A stretch of DNA of 64,000 nt, taken from the NCBI RefSeq assembly GCF_025144465.1, contig NZ_CP083555.1, positions 47,077 to 111,076 of the forward strand, given 5' to 3'. Below the pieces are notes generated by a model that ran no database searches, had not been told where the DNA came from, and was given only the letters and a program-made list of their open reading frames with translations. Every line of letters starts with the position of its first letter. Within the stretch, counting starts at the first letter, position 1. The position numbers and the translations under genes were made by a program. Positions 1 to 8,165 of this stretch are shown one piece after another. This DNA is from Leisingera sp. S132. GTDB taxonomy: Bacteria > Pseudomonadota > Alphaproteobacteria > Rhodobacterales > Rhodobacteraceae.

Positions 1-238
1 AGCCGCCCGCAAGCGGGGCACTGGTGAGCGTTATTCGTCGGAGTCTGCATTCGCCAAGCTTTTTGCCAGTGAGGCTGCGTGGCGTATTGCGGACCGGGCG
101 CTGCAGATCCACGGCGGCTATGGCTATACCCGTGATTTTCCGGTGGAACGCTACTTGCGCGACTTACGGATATTCCGGATCTATGAAGGATCATCGGAAA
201 TCCAGCGAACCATCATCGCGCGCGAAATGCTGAGTTAG
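1..238 (+). CDS. acyl-CoA dehydrogenase, C-terminal end (partial)
   Basis: The open frame enters from the left edge (codon phase from base 2) and ends at TAG 236-238. It encodes about 78 residues that include the hallmark [20 protein letters not shown] and [11 protein letters not shown] of the C-terminal helical domain of acyl-CoA dehydrogenases. In this family these residues contact FAD and the neighbouring subunit. The flavoenzyme oxidises acyl-CoA thioesters at the alpha-beta bond and passes electrons to ETF in the cytoplasm. The N-terminal and catalytic part lies outside the window, so chain-length class cannot be assigned. Family call is secure. Confidence 0.9.
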   Translation, partial: AARKRGTGERYSSESAFAKLFASEAAWRIADRALQIHGGYGYTRDFPVERYLRDLRIFRIYEGSSEIQRTIIAREMLS

Positions 239-457
239 CGGCTTAGGCGGGCGTCATGTCAGTTAGCGCCGTTTTTGAACATTGCTTCAGCGGAGTGAAC
301 TGAACAGGCCTTGTGAAGGCTGTTGCGGTAGTTCGGGCGTTGGACCGAATTCTAGACAGCCTTCCAAGATCTTTTTTGCTCTGGCGAAACTGTTTTGCTT
401 CGCCCAGTCGGTGCGGCATTCAACAGGCGTGCCCGGCTTCGCCATCGCTCATTCTAA

Positions 458-820
458 CTAAACTACGCCACCGGAACTGCCCAGATTTGCCTGGGCCCAA
501 CGGTCTAGCTCCTGCATTACGGGCTCAAGAGACTGCCCGGCCGGCGTAAGGGAATACTCCGTGCGGGGCGGAACCTCTGCATAAACTTTACGGACGACGA
601 TTCCATGCGCTTCCAGTTCCCGTAATTTGCGGGTCAGAACCCGCTGAGACACGTCGGGGATTTGACGGCGGATTTCACCGAACCGCCGGGTGCCGCCAAG
701 CAGGAAGTGAATGATCTGGCACTTCCACTTCCCGCCGATGATCTCGATGACGGTTTCGACCGGGCATACATGCGCCGCCGCATCATCCTCTGTTGCATCC
801 TTCATCTGGTCTTCAAGCAT
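458..820 (-). CDS. HxlR-family winged-helix transcriptional regulator
   Basis: This 120-residue protein has the HxlR layout: a short N-terminal arm with one Cys (CPVETVIEIIGGKWKCQI), the GGTRRFGEIRRQIPDVSQRVLTRKL recognition-helix region split over about residues 43-67, and the wing ending in PPRTEYSLTPAGQSL. HxlR proteins are small dimeric repressors or activators that often sense electrophiles or aldehydes. It is transcribed divergently from the operon starting at 1063, and the 242-bp gap is the likely control region. The presence of a GST and other detoxification-type genes in that operon fits a stress-sensing role, but the ligand is unknown. An internal ATG at 805 is an alternative start. 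Confidence 0.88.
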   Translation of the reverse strand: MLEDQMKDATEDDAAAHVCPVETVIEIIGGKWKCQIIHFLLGGTRRFGEIRRQIPDVSQRVLTRKLRELEAHGIVVRKVYAEVPPRTEYSLTPAGQSLEPVMQELDRWAQANLGSSGGVV

Positions 821-852
821 CCCAATAAGCTCCTCGCTCCAGAAATGTACCC

Positions 853-958
853 TTGGATACGCCGCCCTGCCAAGGCTTGCTCCTTTCGGAGGGCGCCGGG
901 TTCCGCGTCATGAACAGCCTCTGTGCAAAGGCGAACTGACATCTTCAATAGTATCCAA
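853..958. promoter_or_regulatory. divergent control region with inverted TTGGATAC half-sites
   Basis: TTGGATAC at 853-860 and its reverse complement GTATCCAA at 951-958 lie in opposite orientation in the gap between the HxlR gene and the divergent operon. Separated half-sites of this kind are plausible HxlR binding sites. This is inference from position and symmetry only. Confidence 0.35.
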
Positions 959-1062
959 AGTGTTCCTACTCACCGCATTGGACCATAGGTGCTAAATTGG
1001 GGCACGGCGGCAAGGCAAAAACTGTCTTGGAGCCGCCAGCCCACGACCTGCCTGGAGGCACC

Positions 1063-2304
1063 ATGAAACTGAAATTCACCTCACCCGCCCTGGCGGCAGG
1101 AATTCTGTCCCTGTCGTTTGCAACAGGCGCTGCCGCGCTTGAAACGCCTCAGTCCACCACCGTGCTTGAGTTTGCCGACAGCAATACGCTGTTTGTGGCA
1201 GACTCCGACGGCGGAAGGATCTTTGCCTACACGCTGCCCGAAGCTGCCCCGGCAGCGGAATCGCGCAGTTACAACCTGATTGGCCTGGGCGCCCGGCTGG
1301 CGGCCTCGACCGGCGCAGATCCGTACAGCATCAGCTATCACGACATCGCTGTGCATCCCGTCTCCAAGGAAACCTATATTTCGATGTCCCTGCGCTCGGG
1401 CGGCAGCAAGTCGCCGATGATTGTGCGCGTGGATCAGGATGGCAGTATCACACCGCTGGACCTGACCGCATTGGAGGGCACGTCGGTGGAACTGAACGGC
1501 ACACCCGATGACAGCGTCACTTTCTGGCATGACATTCCGGCTGCCACCTTCACCGTCACGGATCTTGATTTCGTGGATGGCACGCTGTTTGCTGCCGGGC
1601 TGTCGACCGGAGAGTTTGCCTCAACCCTGCGGCAGATCCCGTACCCGTTCACTGACAACGCTTCCGCGTCCAGCATCGAAATCTACCATACCGTTCACAA
1701 TCAGACCGAAACCCGGGCGCCGATCCGGGCTATGAGCGTGGTCGATCTGGATGGTGTGAAGACGGTTGTTGCCGCCTACACTTGCACACCACTGGTCACG
1801 ATCCCGTCTGGCGATCTAGCTGATGGCGCCCATGTGTCCGGCAAGACTGTGGCCGAGCTCGGCTATGGCAACACGCCCCTTGAAGTGCTGCACTTCACTG
1901 CTCCGAATGAGGAGTTCCAGCCGGAAGAATATGTGCTGGTCATCAACAAGGAACGAGATGCCGATCTGATCCGGGTGGCTGACCTGGCCGAGGCCAGCAA
2001 AGGCGAAGGGCTGTCGTCCCCAGAGCTTTGGGGCGACGCAGGGGTGAAAACCGCTGCACGCCCGCTGGGAGCAGTTTTGCAGGCCGATGACCAGGATGAG
2101 CAGTTTCTGGTCACGCTCAAGCGCAATCTGGATACCGGCGATGTCGACCTGGTCTCCTTCCGCAAGGGCGCCTACTTCCGGCTCAGCGATTTCGTCAGTG
2201 AATACAACTTCCCCGACTATCAGTATGTGGAGGAGCAGGAGTTTTTCCGCAACTTCCAGAACATGTTGAAGGCAGACGCGGGCTACGCTGATCTGGCGAG
2301 GTAA
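1063..2304 (+). CDS. exported beta-propeller-like protein of unknown function
   Basis: I start at ATG 1063 because GGAGG lies 4 bp upstream and the first ~25 residues (MKLKFTSPALAAGILSLSFA then TGAAA) form a Sec signal peptide; the longer open frame from 997 lacks support. The mature part begins LETPQSTTVLEFADSNTLFV and contains repeats of the type 'TLFVADSDGGRIFAY', reminiscent of NHL/YVTN propeller blades. The 413-residue protein is probably periplasmic. No catalytic motif was recognised. It is first in an operon with a second exported protein, GST, hemerythrin-like and SnoaL-like genes, all within a few bases of each other. Function unknown. Confidence 0.7.
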   Translation: MKLKFTSPALAAGILSLSFATGAAALETPQSTTVLEFADSNTLFVADSDGGRIFAYTLPEAAPAAESRSYNLIGLGARLAASTGADPYSISYHDIAVHPVSKETYISMSLRSGGSKSPMIVRVDQDGSITPLDLTALEGTSVELNGTPDDSVTFWHDIPAATFTVTDLDFVDGTLFAAGLSTGEFASTLRQIPYPFTDNASASSIEIYHTVHNQTETRAPIRAMSVVDLDGVKTVVAAYTCTPLVTIPSGDLADGAHVSGKTVAELGYGNTPLEVLHFTAPNEEFQPEEYVLVINKERDADLIRVADLAEASKGEGLSSPELWGDAGVKTAARPLGAVLQADDQDEQFLVTLKRNLDTGDVDLVSFRKGAYFRLSDFVSEYNFPDYQYVEEQEFFRNFQNMLKADAGYADLAR

Positions 2305-2305
2305 C

Positions 2306-3148
2306 GTGCAGATGCTCCGCAATCTGAAAGCTGCATCCCTCTGGCTGGCCGCGCTTCTTGCGGCCAGTTCAGCGGCACAGGCCTGCGAGGAAAGCGTGTC
2401 AGGTCCTGCCCAGGTAACCCAAGTCTACCCAAGTGCTGATGTGCTCCCCGAAAACCTGCTGCGCTTCTATGTCTACTTCTCCGAACCGATGGCACGGGAG
2501 GGCATATGGGACTCCGTCGTGCTGCTTGATGGAAACGGCAAGGTGGTTCCGGGGGCCTTCATCGAGAACAAATTCGATCTCTGGTCGCCGGATGACAGAA
2601 GGCTGACGGTGCTGTTTGATCCAGGCCGGGTGAAGACCGGGCTGGTAGCGCACAATACGCTGGGCCGGGCGCTGGAGCCGGGGAAGGCTTATACACTGCA
2701 AATCAGGAGCAGCGCGGAAACCAGGAGTGGCTGCACGTTAACGCGCAGCTATGGGAAGACCTTCGTTGCCGCCGAAGCAGATTTCGAGGCGCCTGATTTG
2801 GTGAAGTGGCAGGTGCAGGCGCCGATGGCGGACTCTACTGAACCGCTTCTGGTAACACTGAATGGCCCGATGGATCACGTCTCCCTGGCCTACAGGGTGC
2901 GGGTGACCGATGAAGCCGGTGCAAGGCTCGGCGGCTCGCTGCGCTTTGGGCCGGATGAGCAGGAGTGGATCTTCACACCCCGCGCCCCTTGGGCAAGCTC
3001 CAACTACCGGATTGAGGTGGACACCACCCTGGAAGACATCGCTGGAAACAGGCTGACTGGCTTGTTCGACCGGCCGCTGGACAGCGATGGTTACAGCCAG
3101 CCGGGACAAAAGACAGAAAGCCTCACCTTCAAGCCGCGCAGCAACTGA
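2306..3148 (+). CDS. exported protein with Ig-like (SbsA-type) domains
   Basis: Translation can start at GTG 2306 or ATG 2312, one or a few bases after the previous stop, so coupling is likely. A signal peptide (LWLAALLAASSAAQA, then CEES) predicts export; the Cys just after the cleavage region could alternatively be a lipobox-like Cys. The mature protein carries two segments of the form 'LLRFYVYFSEPM' and 'LLVTLNGPMDHVSLAYRVRV', which resemble bacterial Ig-like domains in which a strand ends 'F S x P M'. Likely a periplasmic partner of the upstream propeller-like protein. No enzymatic motif seen. Confidence 0.65.
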   Translation: MQMLRNLKAASLWLAALLAASSAAQACEESVSGPAQVTQVYPSADVLPENLLRFYVYFSEPMAREGIWDSVVLLDGNGKVVPGAFIENKFDLWSPDDRRLTVLFDPGRVKTGLVAHNTLGRALEPGKAYTLQIRSSAETRSGCTLTRSYGKTFVAAEADFEAPDLVKWQVQAPMADSTEPLLVTLNGPMDHVSLAYRVRVTDEAGARLGGSLRFGPDEQEWIFTPRAPWASSNYRIEVDTTLEDIAGNRLTGLFDRPLDSDGYSQPGQKTESLTFKPRSN

Positions 3149-3174
3149 AAAGCTATATGGAAAGGACACCGGTC

Positions 3175-3789
3175 ATGAAACTCTACTACGCACCCGGCAC
3201 CTGTGCCTTGGCTCCGCATATCGCCCTGGAATGGACGGGCAAGCCTTACGAAGCAGAGCGGGTTGAACTCGGGTCCGAGGAATACCTCAAGATCAATCCT
3301 CTGGGCATGGTCCCAGCGCTTAAGGATGATGGATTCCGTATCATGACGCAGGCAGATGCGATCCTGAAGTATATCGAGGCCAAATACCCGGAAGCCGGCC
3401 TGGGCGTCGCCAAAGATCCGCTCAGCCAATTCGGACTGGATGAGGCGCTGGCTTTTCTGACAGGCGATTTCCATCCCGCGTTCTGGCCCTTCTTTGTGCC
3501 GGACCGGTACACGGTTAACGGTTCCACGGGTGCGCAGGATGAAGTGCGGCAAGCGGCATTCGCCAGGATTGATCGGGTAATGAGCCATCTCGGCACACTT
3601 CTGGACGGTGGCCCGCATGTTGCAGGCAGCAAGCGCACGATTGCCGACCCCTACGCCTTTGCGATGGTGCGCTGGACGGCACACACGCCGAAACCCTGGC
3701 AGGACTACCCGCCGGTGAAACGCTTCATGGAAACCATGCTGGAAGACCGCGGCGTGCAGGCGGCGATGAAGGCGCAGGGATTGAGCTGA
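3175..3789 (+). CDS. glutathione S-transferase family protein
   Basis: The start at ATG 3175 follows GGAAAGGA at a suitable distance; an upstream in-frame ATG (3157) sits on that ribosome site. The 204-residue protein begins MKLYYAPGTCALAPHIALEW, the thioredoxin-fold GST N-terminus with the Cys/Ser-type G-site, continues with NPLGMVPAL (cis-Pro) and 'MTQADAILKYIEAKYPEAGL' (the glutathione-contacting Gln-Ala-Asp), and has an all-helical C-terminal domain. Cytoplasmic conjugation or reduction of electrophiles with glutathione is expected; substrate unknown. It lies in the HxlR-divergent operon, consistent with detoxification. Confidence 0.9.
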   Translation: MKLYYAPGTCALAPHIALEWTGKPYEAERVELGSEEYLKINPLGMVPALKDDGFRIMTQADAILKYIEAKYPEAGLGVAKDPLSQFGLDEALAFLTGDFHPAFWPFFVPDRYTVNGSTGAQDEVRQAAFARIDRVMSHLGTLLDGGPHVAGSKRTIADPYAFAMVRWTAHTPKPWQDYPPVKRFMETMLEDRGVQAAMKAQGLS

Positions 3790-3791
3790 CA

Positions 3792-4367
3792 ATGCACAAC
3801 TACGACTACAACGCCCCCGATTACCACATTGCCTCGCGCGGCCGGATTGGCCCGGACCTGCTGCAAGGCCTGTTTCCAGCGGACCGTTCGGCATGGGACG
3901 ATGACCCCCGGTTTCTTGGTTGGCCCGCGCATCTTCAACGCCTTCACGCCTCGATCTCTGAGGCCAGTGCCCGACTGATCGGCGGGCTGGAAGTCGTATT
4001 GGGGGAGCCGGAGGGCAGCGCGCAGGAGTTGATGGGCCTGACCGGCATGAACCGCCTGGGGCTTGATCTGGTCTCGCATGTTCACGGCCATCACAGCTTC
4101 GAGGACAGCAATGTGCTGCCCGGGTTCCTGGGGCGCTTCCCGCAGCTGGCTTCGGCCATTGACCTTCTGGAAAACGACCACCAGATCCTTGATCAGGCAC
4201 TGGACCAGTCGGAGCAGGTTTTTGCCCTGCTGCGCGGCGGGGAAACCTCAAAATCACAAATCGGCAAGGCGCTGGAGCAGGCGAAAGTTCTGAACAAGAT
4301 CCTGAACCGGCATACCTATGACGAGGAAGATATCCTGATCCCGGCGGTGCTGCATGCCTATGCCTGA
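3792..4367 (+). CDS. hemerythrin-like (HHE domain) protein
   Basis: The 191-residue protein is largely alpha-helical and has the spaced histidine and acidic ligands of HHE-type di-iron proteins: VHGHHSFED near residue 98, ENDHQILD near 130 and NRHTYDEEDILIP near the C-terminus. Such proteins bind a non-haem di-iron centre and respond to oxygen, NO or iron. It starts 2 bp after the GST stop and its 3' end overlaps the next gene by 8-14 bp, so it belongs to the same transcript. The N-terminal ~60 residues are not recognised. Confidence 0.75.
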   Translation: MHNYDYNAPDYHIASRGRIGPDLLQGLFPADRSAWDDDPRFLGWPAHLQRLHASISEASARLIGGLEVVLGEPEGSAQELMGLTGMNRLGLDLVSHVHGHHSFEDSNVLPGFLGRFPQLASAIDLLENDHQILDQALDQSEQVFALLRGGETSKSQIGKALEQAKVLNKILNRHTYDEEDILIPAVLHAYA

Positions 4368-4812
4368 AACACCGGATGACATCCCCCGGCTTTTTGCCGA
4401 GGCCTGGAATGCCAGGGACGCTCGCGCCCTGGCTGCTCTCTTTGCTGAGGACGCTGATTTCGTCAACGTGGTGGGCCTGTGGTGGCACAACCGCGTCGAC
4501 ATTGAAAAAGCGCACGCCTACGGGCTCAGTACGTTTTTCCGGCACTCGGAGATTACTGCCCGGGGTATCAAGGTCCGGCGGGTTGGCGGCGACACCGCGA
4601 TCATTCACACCCGCTGGAAGCTAGCAGGGCAGATTGACAAGGCAGGTGAAACCCTTGAGGACCGGTTTGCAATAATGGTGTTCTTTGCACAGCGTCTGGC
4701 CAATGGCTGGACCGTCCTGGCTGCGCACAACACCGACGTCATACCGGGCATGGAGACCATTGCTGCCAAGGACGGGTCGGCATTTGCTGTAAACTACCGG
4801 GATGGCGAATAG
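4354..4812 (+). CDS. SnoaL-like/DUF4440 family protein (SgcJ-type)
   Basis: The 152-residue protein has the small NTF2-like fold signature 'IPRLFAEAWNARDARALAALFAEDADFVNVVGLWWHNRVDIEKAH' (split here: AEAWNARDARAL, AEDADFVNVVG, WWHNRVDIEKAH) typical of the SgcJ/EcaC branch. Family members bind small hydrophobic ligands or act as isomerases, cyclases or oxygenases, and substrate is not predictable. Start may be 4354 or ATG 4360; both overlap the upstream hemerythrin-like gene, which indicates translational coupling. Last gene of the HxlR-linked operon. Confidence 0.8.
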   Translation: MPMPETPDDIPRLFAEAWNARDARALAALFAEDADFVNVVGLWWHNRVDIEKAHAYGLSTFFRHSEITARGIKVRRVGGDTAIIHTRWKLAGQIDKAGETLEDRFAIMVFFAQRLANGWTVLAAHNTDVIPGMETIAAKDGSAFAVNYRDGE

Positions 4813-4913
4813 CGGCTACCCCACTTGTTCGTTCTAGCCCTGGAACCAAGGTTTATTTGCCGCAATTGAGGCGCAGGCGGGAAGAAATTGTAGAATGAAC
4901 CCGGATTTGGAAG

Positions 4914-4940
4914 GCCTCTCCTGTTGCGGTCAGGAGAGGC
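4914..4940. terminator. stem-loop between convergent genes
   Basis: A perfect 10-bp inverted repeat (GCCTCTCCTG, 7-nt loop, CAGGAGAGGC) lies between the operon ending at 4812 and the convergent gene ending at 4962. No long T-run follows on either strand, so it may be a weak or Rho-assisted bidirectional terminator. Confidence 0.5.
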
Positions 4941-4961
4941 ACTCAGGACCAGCGGGCCGGT

Positions 4962-5282
4962 CTACGAACTTGTCCCAACTGGCGCGCGGTTGATCTGGCT
5001 GAGTTCTTCCATCACGTCGAACACGTGGTCGCTGACGACCTCGATGCCGATCGCGTTCAGGCGGGGAATGTGCATGGCCTTGTAGGCCTCCAGATGCTCA
5101 AGGCTTTTGAACAGATAGGTGGAGCCAAAGTGATTGGTGCCGGCCTCATGGGTCCAGATTTTCCAGACAACGCCCGGTTCCTGGGCAATGCTCTCGGCAA
5201 GCTGTTTGGCGCCTTGGAGGAATTCTTCGGTGACGGGGCCATCATAGGTGAGGTGGATGTCCCAGATTTTCTGAGTGCTCAT
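4962..5282 (-). CDS. YdhR-type putative mono-oxygenase
   Basis: Start ATG 5282 gives a 106-residue protein beginning MSTQKIWDIHLTYDGPVTEE; the longer open frame to 5477 runs through the neighbouring gene and is not a credible start. The pattern 'LAESIAQEPGVVWKIWTHEA' and 'STYLFKSLEHLEAYKAMHIP' matches small dimeric alpha-beta barrel proteins of the YdhR/ABM family, thought to act on aromatic or polyketide-like molecules or as stress proteins. It lies downstream of a membrane protein and a MarR regulator on the same strand, so it is probably controlled by that regulator. Confidence 0.75.
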   Translation of the reverse strand: MSTQKIWDIHLTYDGPVTEEFLQGAKQLAESIAQEPGVVWKIWTHEAGTNHFGSTYLFKSLEHLEAYKAMHIPRLNAIGIEVVSDHVFDVMEELSQINRAPVGTSS

Positions 5283-5341
5283 GCGCGGGTCCTTTTGAGG
5301 AGTTGCAAGAAACGTGTGGTTGCGATTGCATTGGGGCGGGC

Positions 5342-5716
5342 TCAGCCCTTGCGGAGCTGCAGGAAGCAGAGAGCTGAGAGCAGGGCGAAGAAGGCCGGGT
5401 CCGACCAGCCAAAGCCGGTGAAAATACCTGCCGCACCGGCGTAAAAGGTGACAGCGAGGCCCAGCAGGTTGGTCCACATCAGGCCGGTCAGGACCTTGCG
5501 GCTCTCGCCGCTGCCGGAGGGCGCGTCACGGAACAGGAAGCTGATGACGGCGATGCCGCCGAGAAAGATGCTGTTGTGCTGCGACAGGAACCAGGCGTAG
5601 CGGTCGTTCAGCTCGACGCCGTAGTTCGGCCACAACAGGCCGGGTGCAAAGAACAGCGCCAGCGCGAAGAAAGCGTAGATCACGCTGTGCGCTGTCAGGA
5701 AGCTGCGGTTACTCAT
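5342..5716 (-). CDS. small four-helix membrane protein
   Basis: This 124-residue protein has four hydrophobic stretches of about 18-22 residues (around 10-30, 48-62, 78-97 and 102-120) joined by short polar loops, so it should be an integral inner-membrane protein. No family motif was recognised. The start overlaps the end of the MarR gene by 8 bp, indicating co-translation. It is followed after 59 bp by the YdhR-like gene. Function unknown. Confidence 0.7.
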   Translation of the reverse strand: MSNRSFLTAHSVIYAFFALALFFAPGLLWPNYGVELNDRYAWFLSQHNSIFLGGIAVISFLFRDAPSGSGESRKVLTGLMWTNLLGLAVTFYAGAAGIFTGFGWSDPAFFALLSALCFLQLRKG

Positions 5717-6173
5717 CGGTATGATCCTTTCGGGTGTGGCGCATGCTGCGGCGGAGCCGGTTCAGCATCCGAATGGTCTGGCGCTTGCCGTCGGCGGGCA
5801 GGCCTTCAAAGATCTCCGCCAGCGCGGCGTTGTGGGCGGGCAGGAAGGTTTCGACCTTTGCCCTGCCTTCGGTTGTCAGGGACAGGACGCGGCTGCGCCG
5901 GTCCGTATCGCTGACCGATTTTTTAACAAGCCCGGAGCGGATCAGGTTCTTGATCACCACATCGAGGTTGCCGGAAGTTCCCAGCGCCCGTTCCAGCAGC
6001 GCATTCACCGTCATCGGGCCCTTGTTGCTGAGGGTTTCCAGCACGTCCCATTGTGACGCGGTCAGTCCTGCGGCCCGGAACGCCGGGCCGATCGCCCGAT
6101 GGAACTGCTGGGCACTGCGCAGGAGGGCCAGAACCAGGGCCATGTTTTCGCGGTCATGTGTGATTCGTTTCAT
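5709..6173 (-). CDS. MarR-family transcriptional regulator
   Basis: The 154-residue protein has the MarR winged helix: 'FRAAGLTASQWDVLETLSNKG' (helices 2-3), 'GTSGNLDVVIKNLIRSGLVKK' (recognition helix) and the wing 'SDTDRRSRVLSLTTEGRAKV'. MarR dimers usually repress their own operon and release DNA on binding small aromatic ligands or oxidants. A perfect 18-bp palindrome sits 11 bp upstream of its start. It begins a minus-strand operon with a membrane protein and a YdhR-like protein. Ligand unknown. Confidence 0.9.
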   Translation of the reverse strand: MKRITHDRENMALVLALLRSAQQFHRAIGPAFRAAGLTASQWDVLETLSNKGPMTVNALLERALGTSGNLDVVIKNLIRSGLVKKSVSDTDRRSRVLSLTTEGRAKVETFLPAHNAALAEIFEGLPADGKRQTIRMLNRLRRSMRHTRKDHTDE

Positions 6174-6184
6174 GCTTTGGTATT

Positions 6185-6202
6185 TATCCCTATGTAGGGA
6201 TA
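6185..6202. promoter_or_regulatory. 18-bp palindrome, probable MarR operator
   Basis: TATCCCTATGTAGGGATA is a perfect inverted repeat (8-bp arms, 2-bp centre) 11 bp upstream of the MarR start codon. Length and placement fit autorepression by the MarR-family product. Confidence 0.7.
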
Positions 6203-6298
6203 CTTCAAGCTGCGCCTTTAAGGAAAATGGGAGCAGGTCGCCACTCCGTTGTTTTTTCTAAGCAATAAGCTGGTTCTGCGCCGGGAAAACCTGCTGCG

Positions 6299-7330
6299 CT
6301 ATTCGCGCAGCAGTGCCTTGAAGATATCGGAATGATCCAGCCTGCCAATGATGTCGCGGCCATTGGACACGAAGTACTCTCCGCCGTCGTTCAGTTGCGC
6401 CCGCATCAGGTCCTTTACCGTCGTGTCGGCATCGCGCACCCGCGCGCCGGAGGGGACGGTACCGTTGACCGGCTTCATGATTTCGGCTGCATGAAGCACA
6501 TTCATCGGATTCATGTGTGACACGAAGTTCCGCACATAGTCCGTAGCCGGCTTCAGCACGATCTCCTGCGGCGTGCCCAGCTGCACGATGCGGCCGCCTT
6601 CCATGATCGCAATCCGGTTGCCAAGTTTGATCGCCTCGTCCAGATCATGGCTGACGAAAAGGATCGTCTTCTTCAGGTCCGCTTGAAGCTCCAGCAGTTC
6701 GTCCTGCAGTTCGTTGCGGATCAGCGGGTCCAGCGCCGAGAACGGCTCATCCATCAGCAGCAGCGGCGCGTCGGTGGCAAAGGCGCGGGCCAGGCCCACC
6801 CGCTGCTGCATGCCGCCCGAAAGCTCAGAGACATTGGTGTTGGCCCAGTGCCCAAGATGCACCTTCTCTAGCTGCCGCATTGCCCGCTGAAGCCGCTCCT
6901 CCCGTGGCACACCGGCAGCCTCTAACCCGAAGGCCGCGTTTTCCAGCACGCTGCGCCAGGGCAGCAGGCCAAACTGCTGAAATACCATCGACACGTCATG
7001 GCGGCGGAGGCTCCGCAATTCTGCGGCAGAGGCGGCGGCAAGATCCACAAGCCCGCCTTTGCTGCGCAGATGCACAGAGCCGGCAGCCAGCGGGTTGAGC
7101 CTGTTGGATGCCCTCAGGAGGGTTGATTTGCCGGAGCCGGACAGGCCCATCAGCACCGCAATCTCGCCTTCCTGCACGTCGAGTGAACAGTTGTGGACCC
7201 CCAGGATCTGTCCGGTTTCGGCCATGACTTCTTCCCGGCTCAGGCCTGCGTCCATCAGCGGCAGGGCGGATTTCGGATTGTCGCCGAACACAATGCTGGC
7301 GTTTTCGAATTTGATGACTGGCTGTGCCAT
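6299..7330 (-). CDS. choV: choline/glycine betaine ABC transporter, ATP-binding subunit
   Basis: The 343-residue protein is an OpuAA/ProV/ChoV-type ATPase. It shows Walker A GLSGSGKST (about residues 61-69), the Q-loop MVFQQFGLLPWRS, the signature LSGGMQQRVGLARA and Walker B LLLMDEPFSALDP, followed by the D-loop/H-loop VSHDLDEA. The C-terminal ~70 residues form the CBS-like regulatory extension of this subfamily ending in YFVSNGRDIIGRLDHSDIF. It energises uptake of quaternary amines with the permease and binding protein encoded upstream. Gene order binding protein, hydrolase, permease, ATPase on one transcript is clear from overlaps of a few bases. The choice of choline over betaine is from resemblance of the whole cluster to choXWV. 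Confidence 0.88.
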   Translation of the reverse strand: MAQPVIKFENASIVFGDNPKSALPLMDAGLSREEVMAETGQILGVHNCSLDVQEGEIAVLMGLSGSGKSTLLRASNRLNPLAAGSVHLRSKGGLVDLAAASAAELRSLRRHDVSMVFQQFGLLPWRSVLENAAFGLEAAGVPREERLQRAMRQLEKVHLGHWANTNVSELSGGMQQRVGLARAFATDAPLLLMDEPFSALDPLIRNELQDELLELQADLKKTILFVSHDLDEAIKLGNRIAIMEGGRIVQLGTPQEIVLKPATDYVRNFVSHMNPMNVLHAAEIMKPVNGTVPSGARVRDADTTVKDLMRAQLNDGGEYFVSNGRDIIGRLDHSDIFKALLRE

Positions 7331-7331
7331 A

Positions 7332-8165
7332 TCAGCTCCTTCCGGCTTTCAGCAGGCGGTCCAGTAGGATCGCGATGATGACAATGGCAATACCGACTTC
7401 GAAACCCTTGCCGACATTGACCTGGTTGAGCGCGCGCAGGGTGGGGACACCAAGCCCGCTTGCGCCGACAAGCGCGGCAATAACGACCATCGACAGCGAC
7501 AGCATGATGGTCTGCGTCAACCCGGCCAGAATTTGAGGCATGGCCCAGGGCAGCTTCACCTTCCACAGCACCATCGCCGGGGTGGCGCCAAAGGCATCCG
7601 CCGTTTCCACCAGTGCAGGCGGCGTCGAGGAGATCCCGAGATAGGTCAGCCGGATCGGCGCCGGAACCGCAAACACGACGGTTGCGATCAGGGCCGGAAC
7701 CGCGCCAAGGCCGAACAGCACCAGCGCTGGGATCAGGTAGACAAACGTAGGGATCGTCTGCATCAGGTCCAGAAGCGGCTGCAAAACCCGGTAGAGCCAG
7801 GGCCGCCCGGCGGCCAGCACCCCGATGGGAACCCCGACCGTCATCGACATTGCGGTTGCCGCAAGTACAAGAGACAGGGTCTCGGTCGTCTCAGTCCAGT
7901 AGCCCTGGTTGATGATCAGCAGGAGGCCCAGCACTGCAAAGGCGGTCAAGGCCAGAGAGCGGTGCAAATACCAGGCCAGCCCTGAAACCAGGCCGACCAG
8001 CACCAGCGGATGCGGCATCTGCAGCAGCCACAGGGTGCCTGCGACGATGGCTCCGATCACCTCTGACAGCCCGTCAAAGAACCAGGCCATGTTGCCGGTC
8101 AGCCAGTCGACCATCAGCTTTGCCCAATGGCCGACCGGGATCTTATGTGTTTCAAGCCACTCCAT
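7332..8165 (-). CDS. choW: choline/glycine betaine ABC transporter, permease subunit
   Basis: I take the start at 8165 (MEWLETHKIPVGHWAKLMVD), which matches the usual length of the family (277 residues); the longer frame to 8225 adds a segment that overlaps the upstream gene more deeply. About six membrane helices are visible, with the conserved cytoplasmic loop 'DAFGATPAMVLWKVKLPWAMPQILAG' (EAA loop contacting the ATPase). It overlaps the upstream hydrolase gene by 14 bp and is followed after 1 bp by the ATPase gene. Confidence 0.87.
   Translation of the reverse strand: MEWLETHKIPVGHWAKLMVDWLTGNMAWFFDGLSEVIGAIVAGTLWLLQMPHPLVLVGLVSGLAWYLHRSLALTAFAVLGLLLIINQGYWTETTETLSLVLAATAMSMTVGVPIGVLAAGRPWLYRVLQPLLDLMQTIPTFVYLIPALVLFGLGAVPALIATVVFAVPAPIRLTYLGISSTPPALVETADAFGATPAMVLWKVKLPWAMPQILAGLTQTIMLSLSMVVIAALVGASGLGVPTLRALNQVNVGKGFEVGIAIVIIAILLDRLLKAGRS

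Noticed and set aside
3091..4608. 505-codon minus-strand open frame opposite the GST and hemerythrin-like genes
   Set aside because: Covers four convincing plus-strand genes and translates to low-complexity Pro/Arg/Gly-rich sequence.
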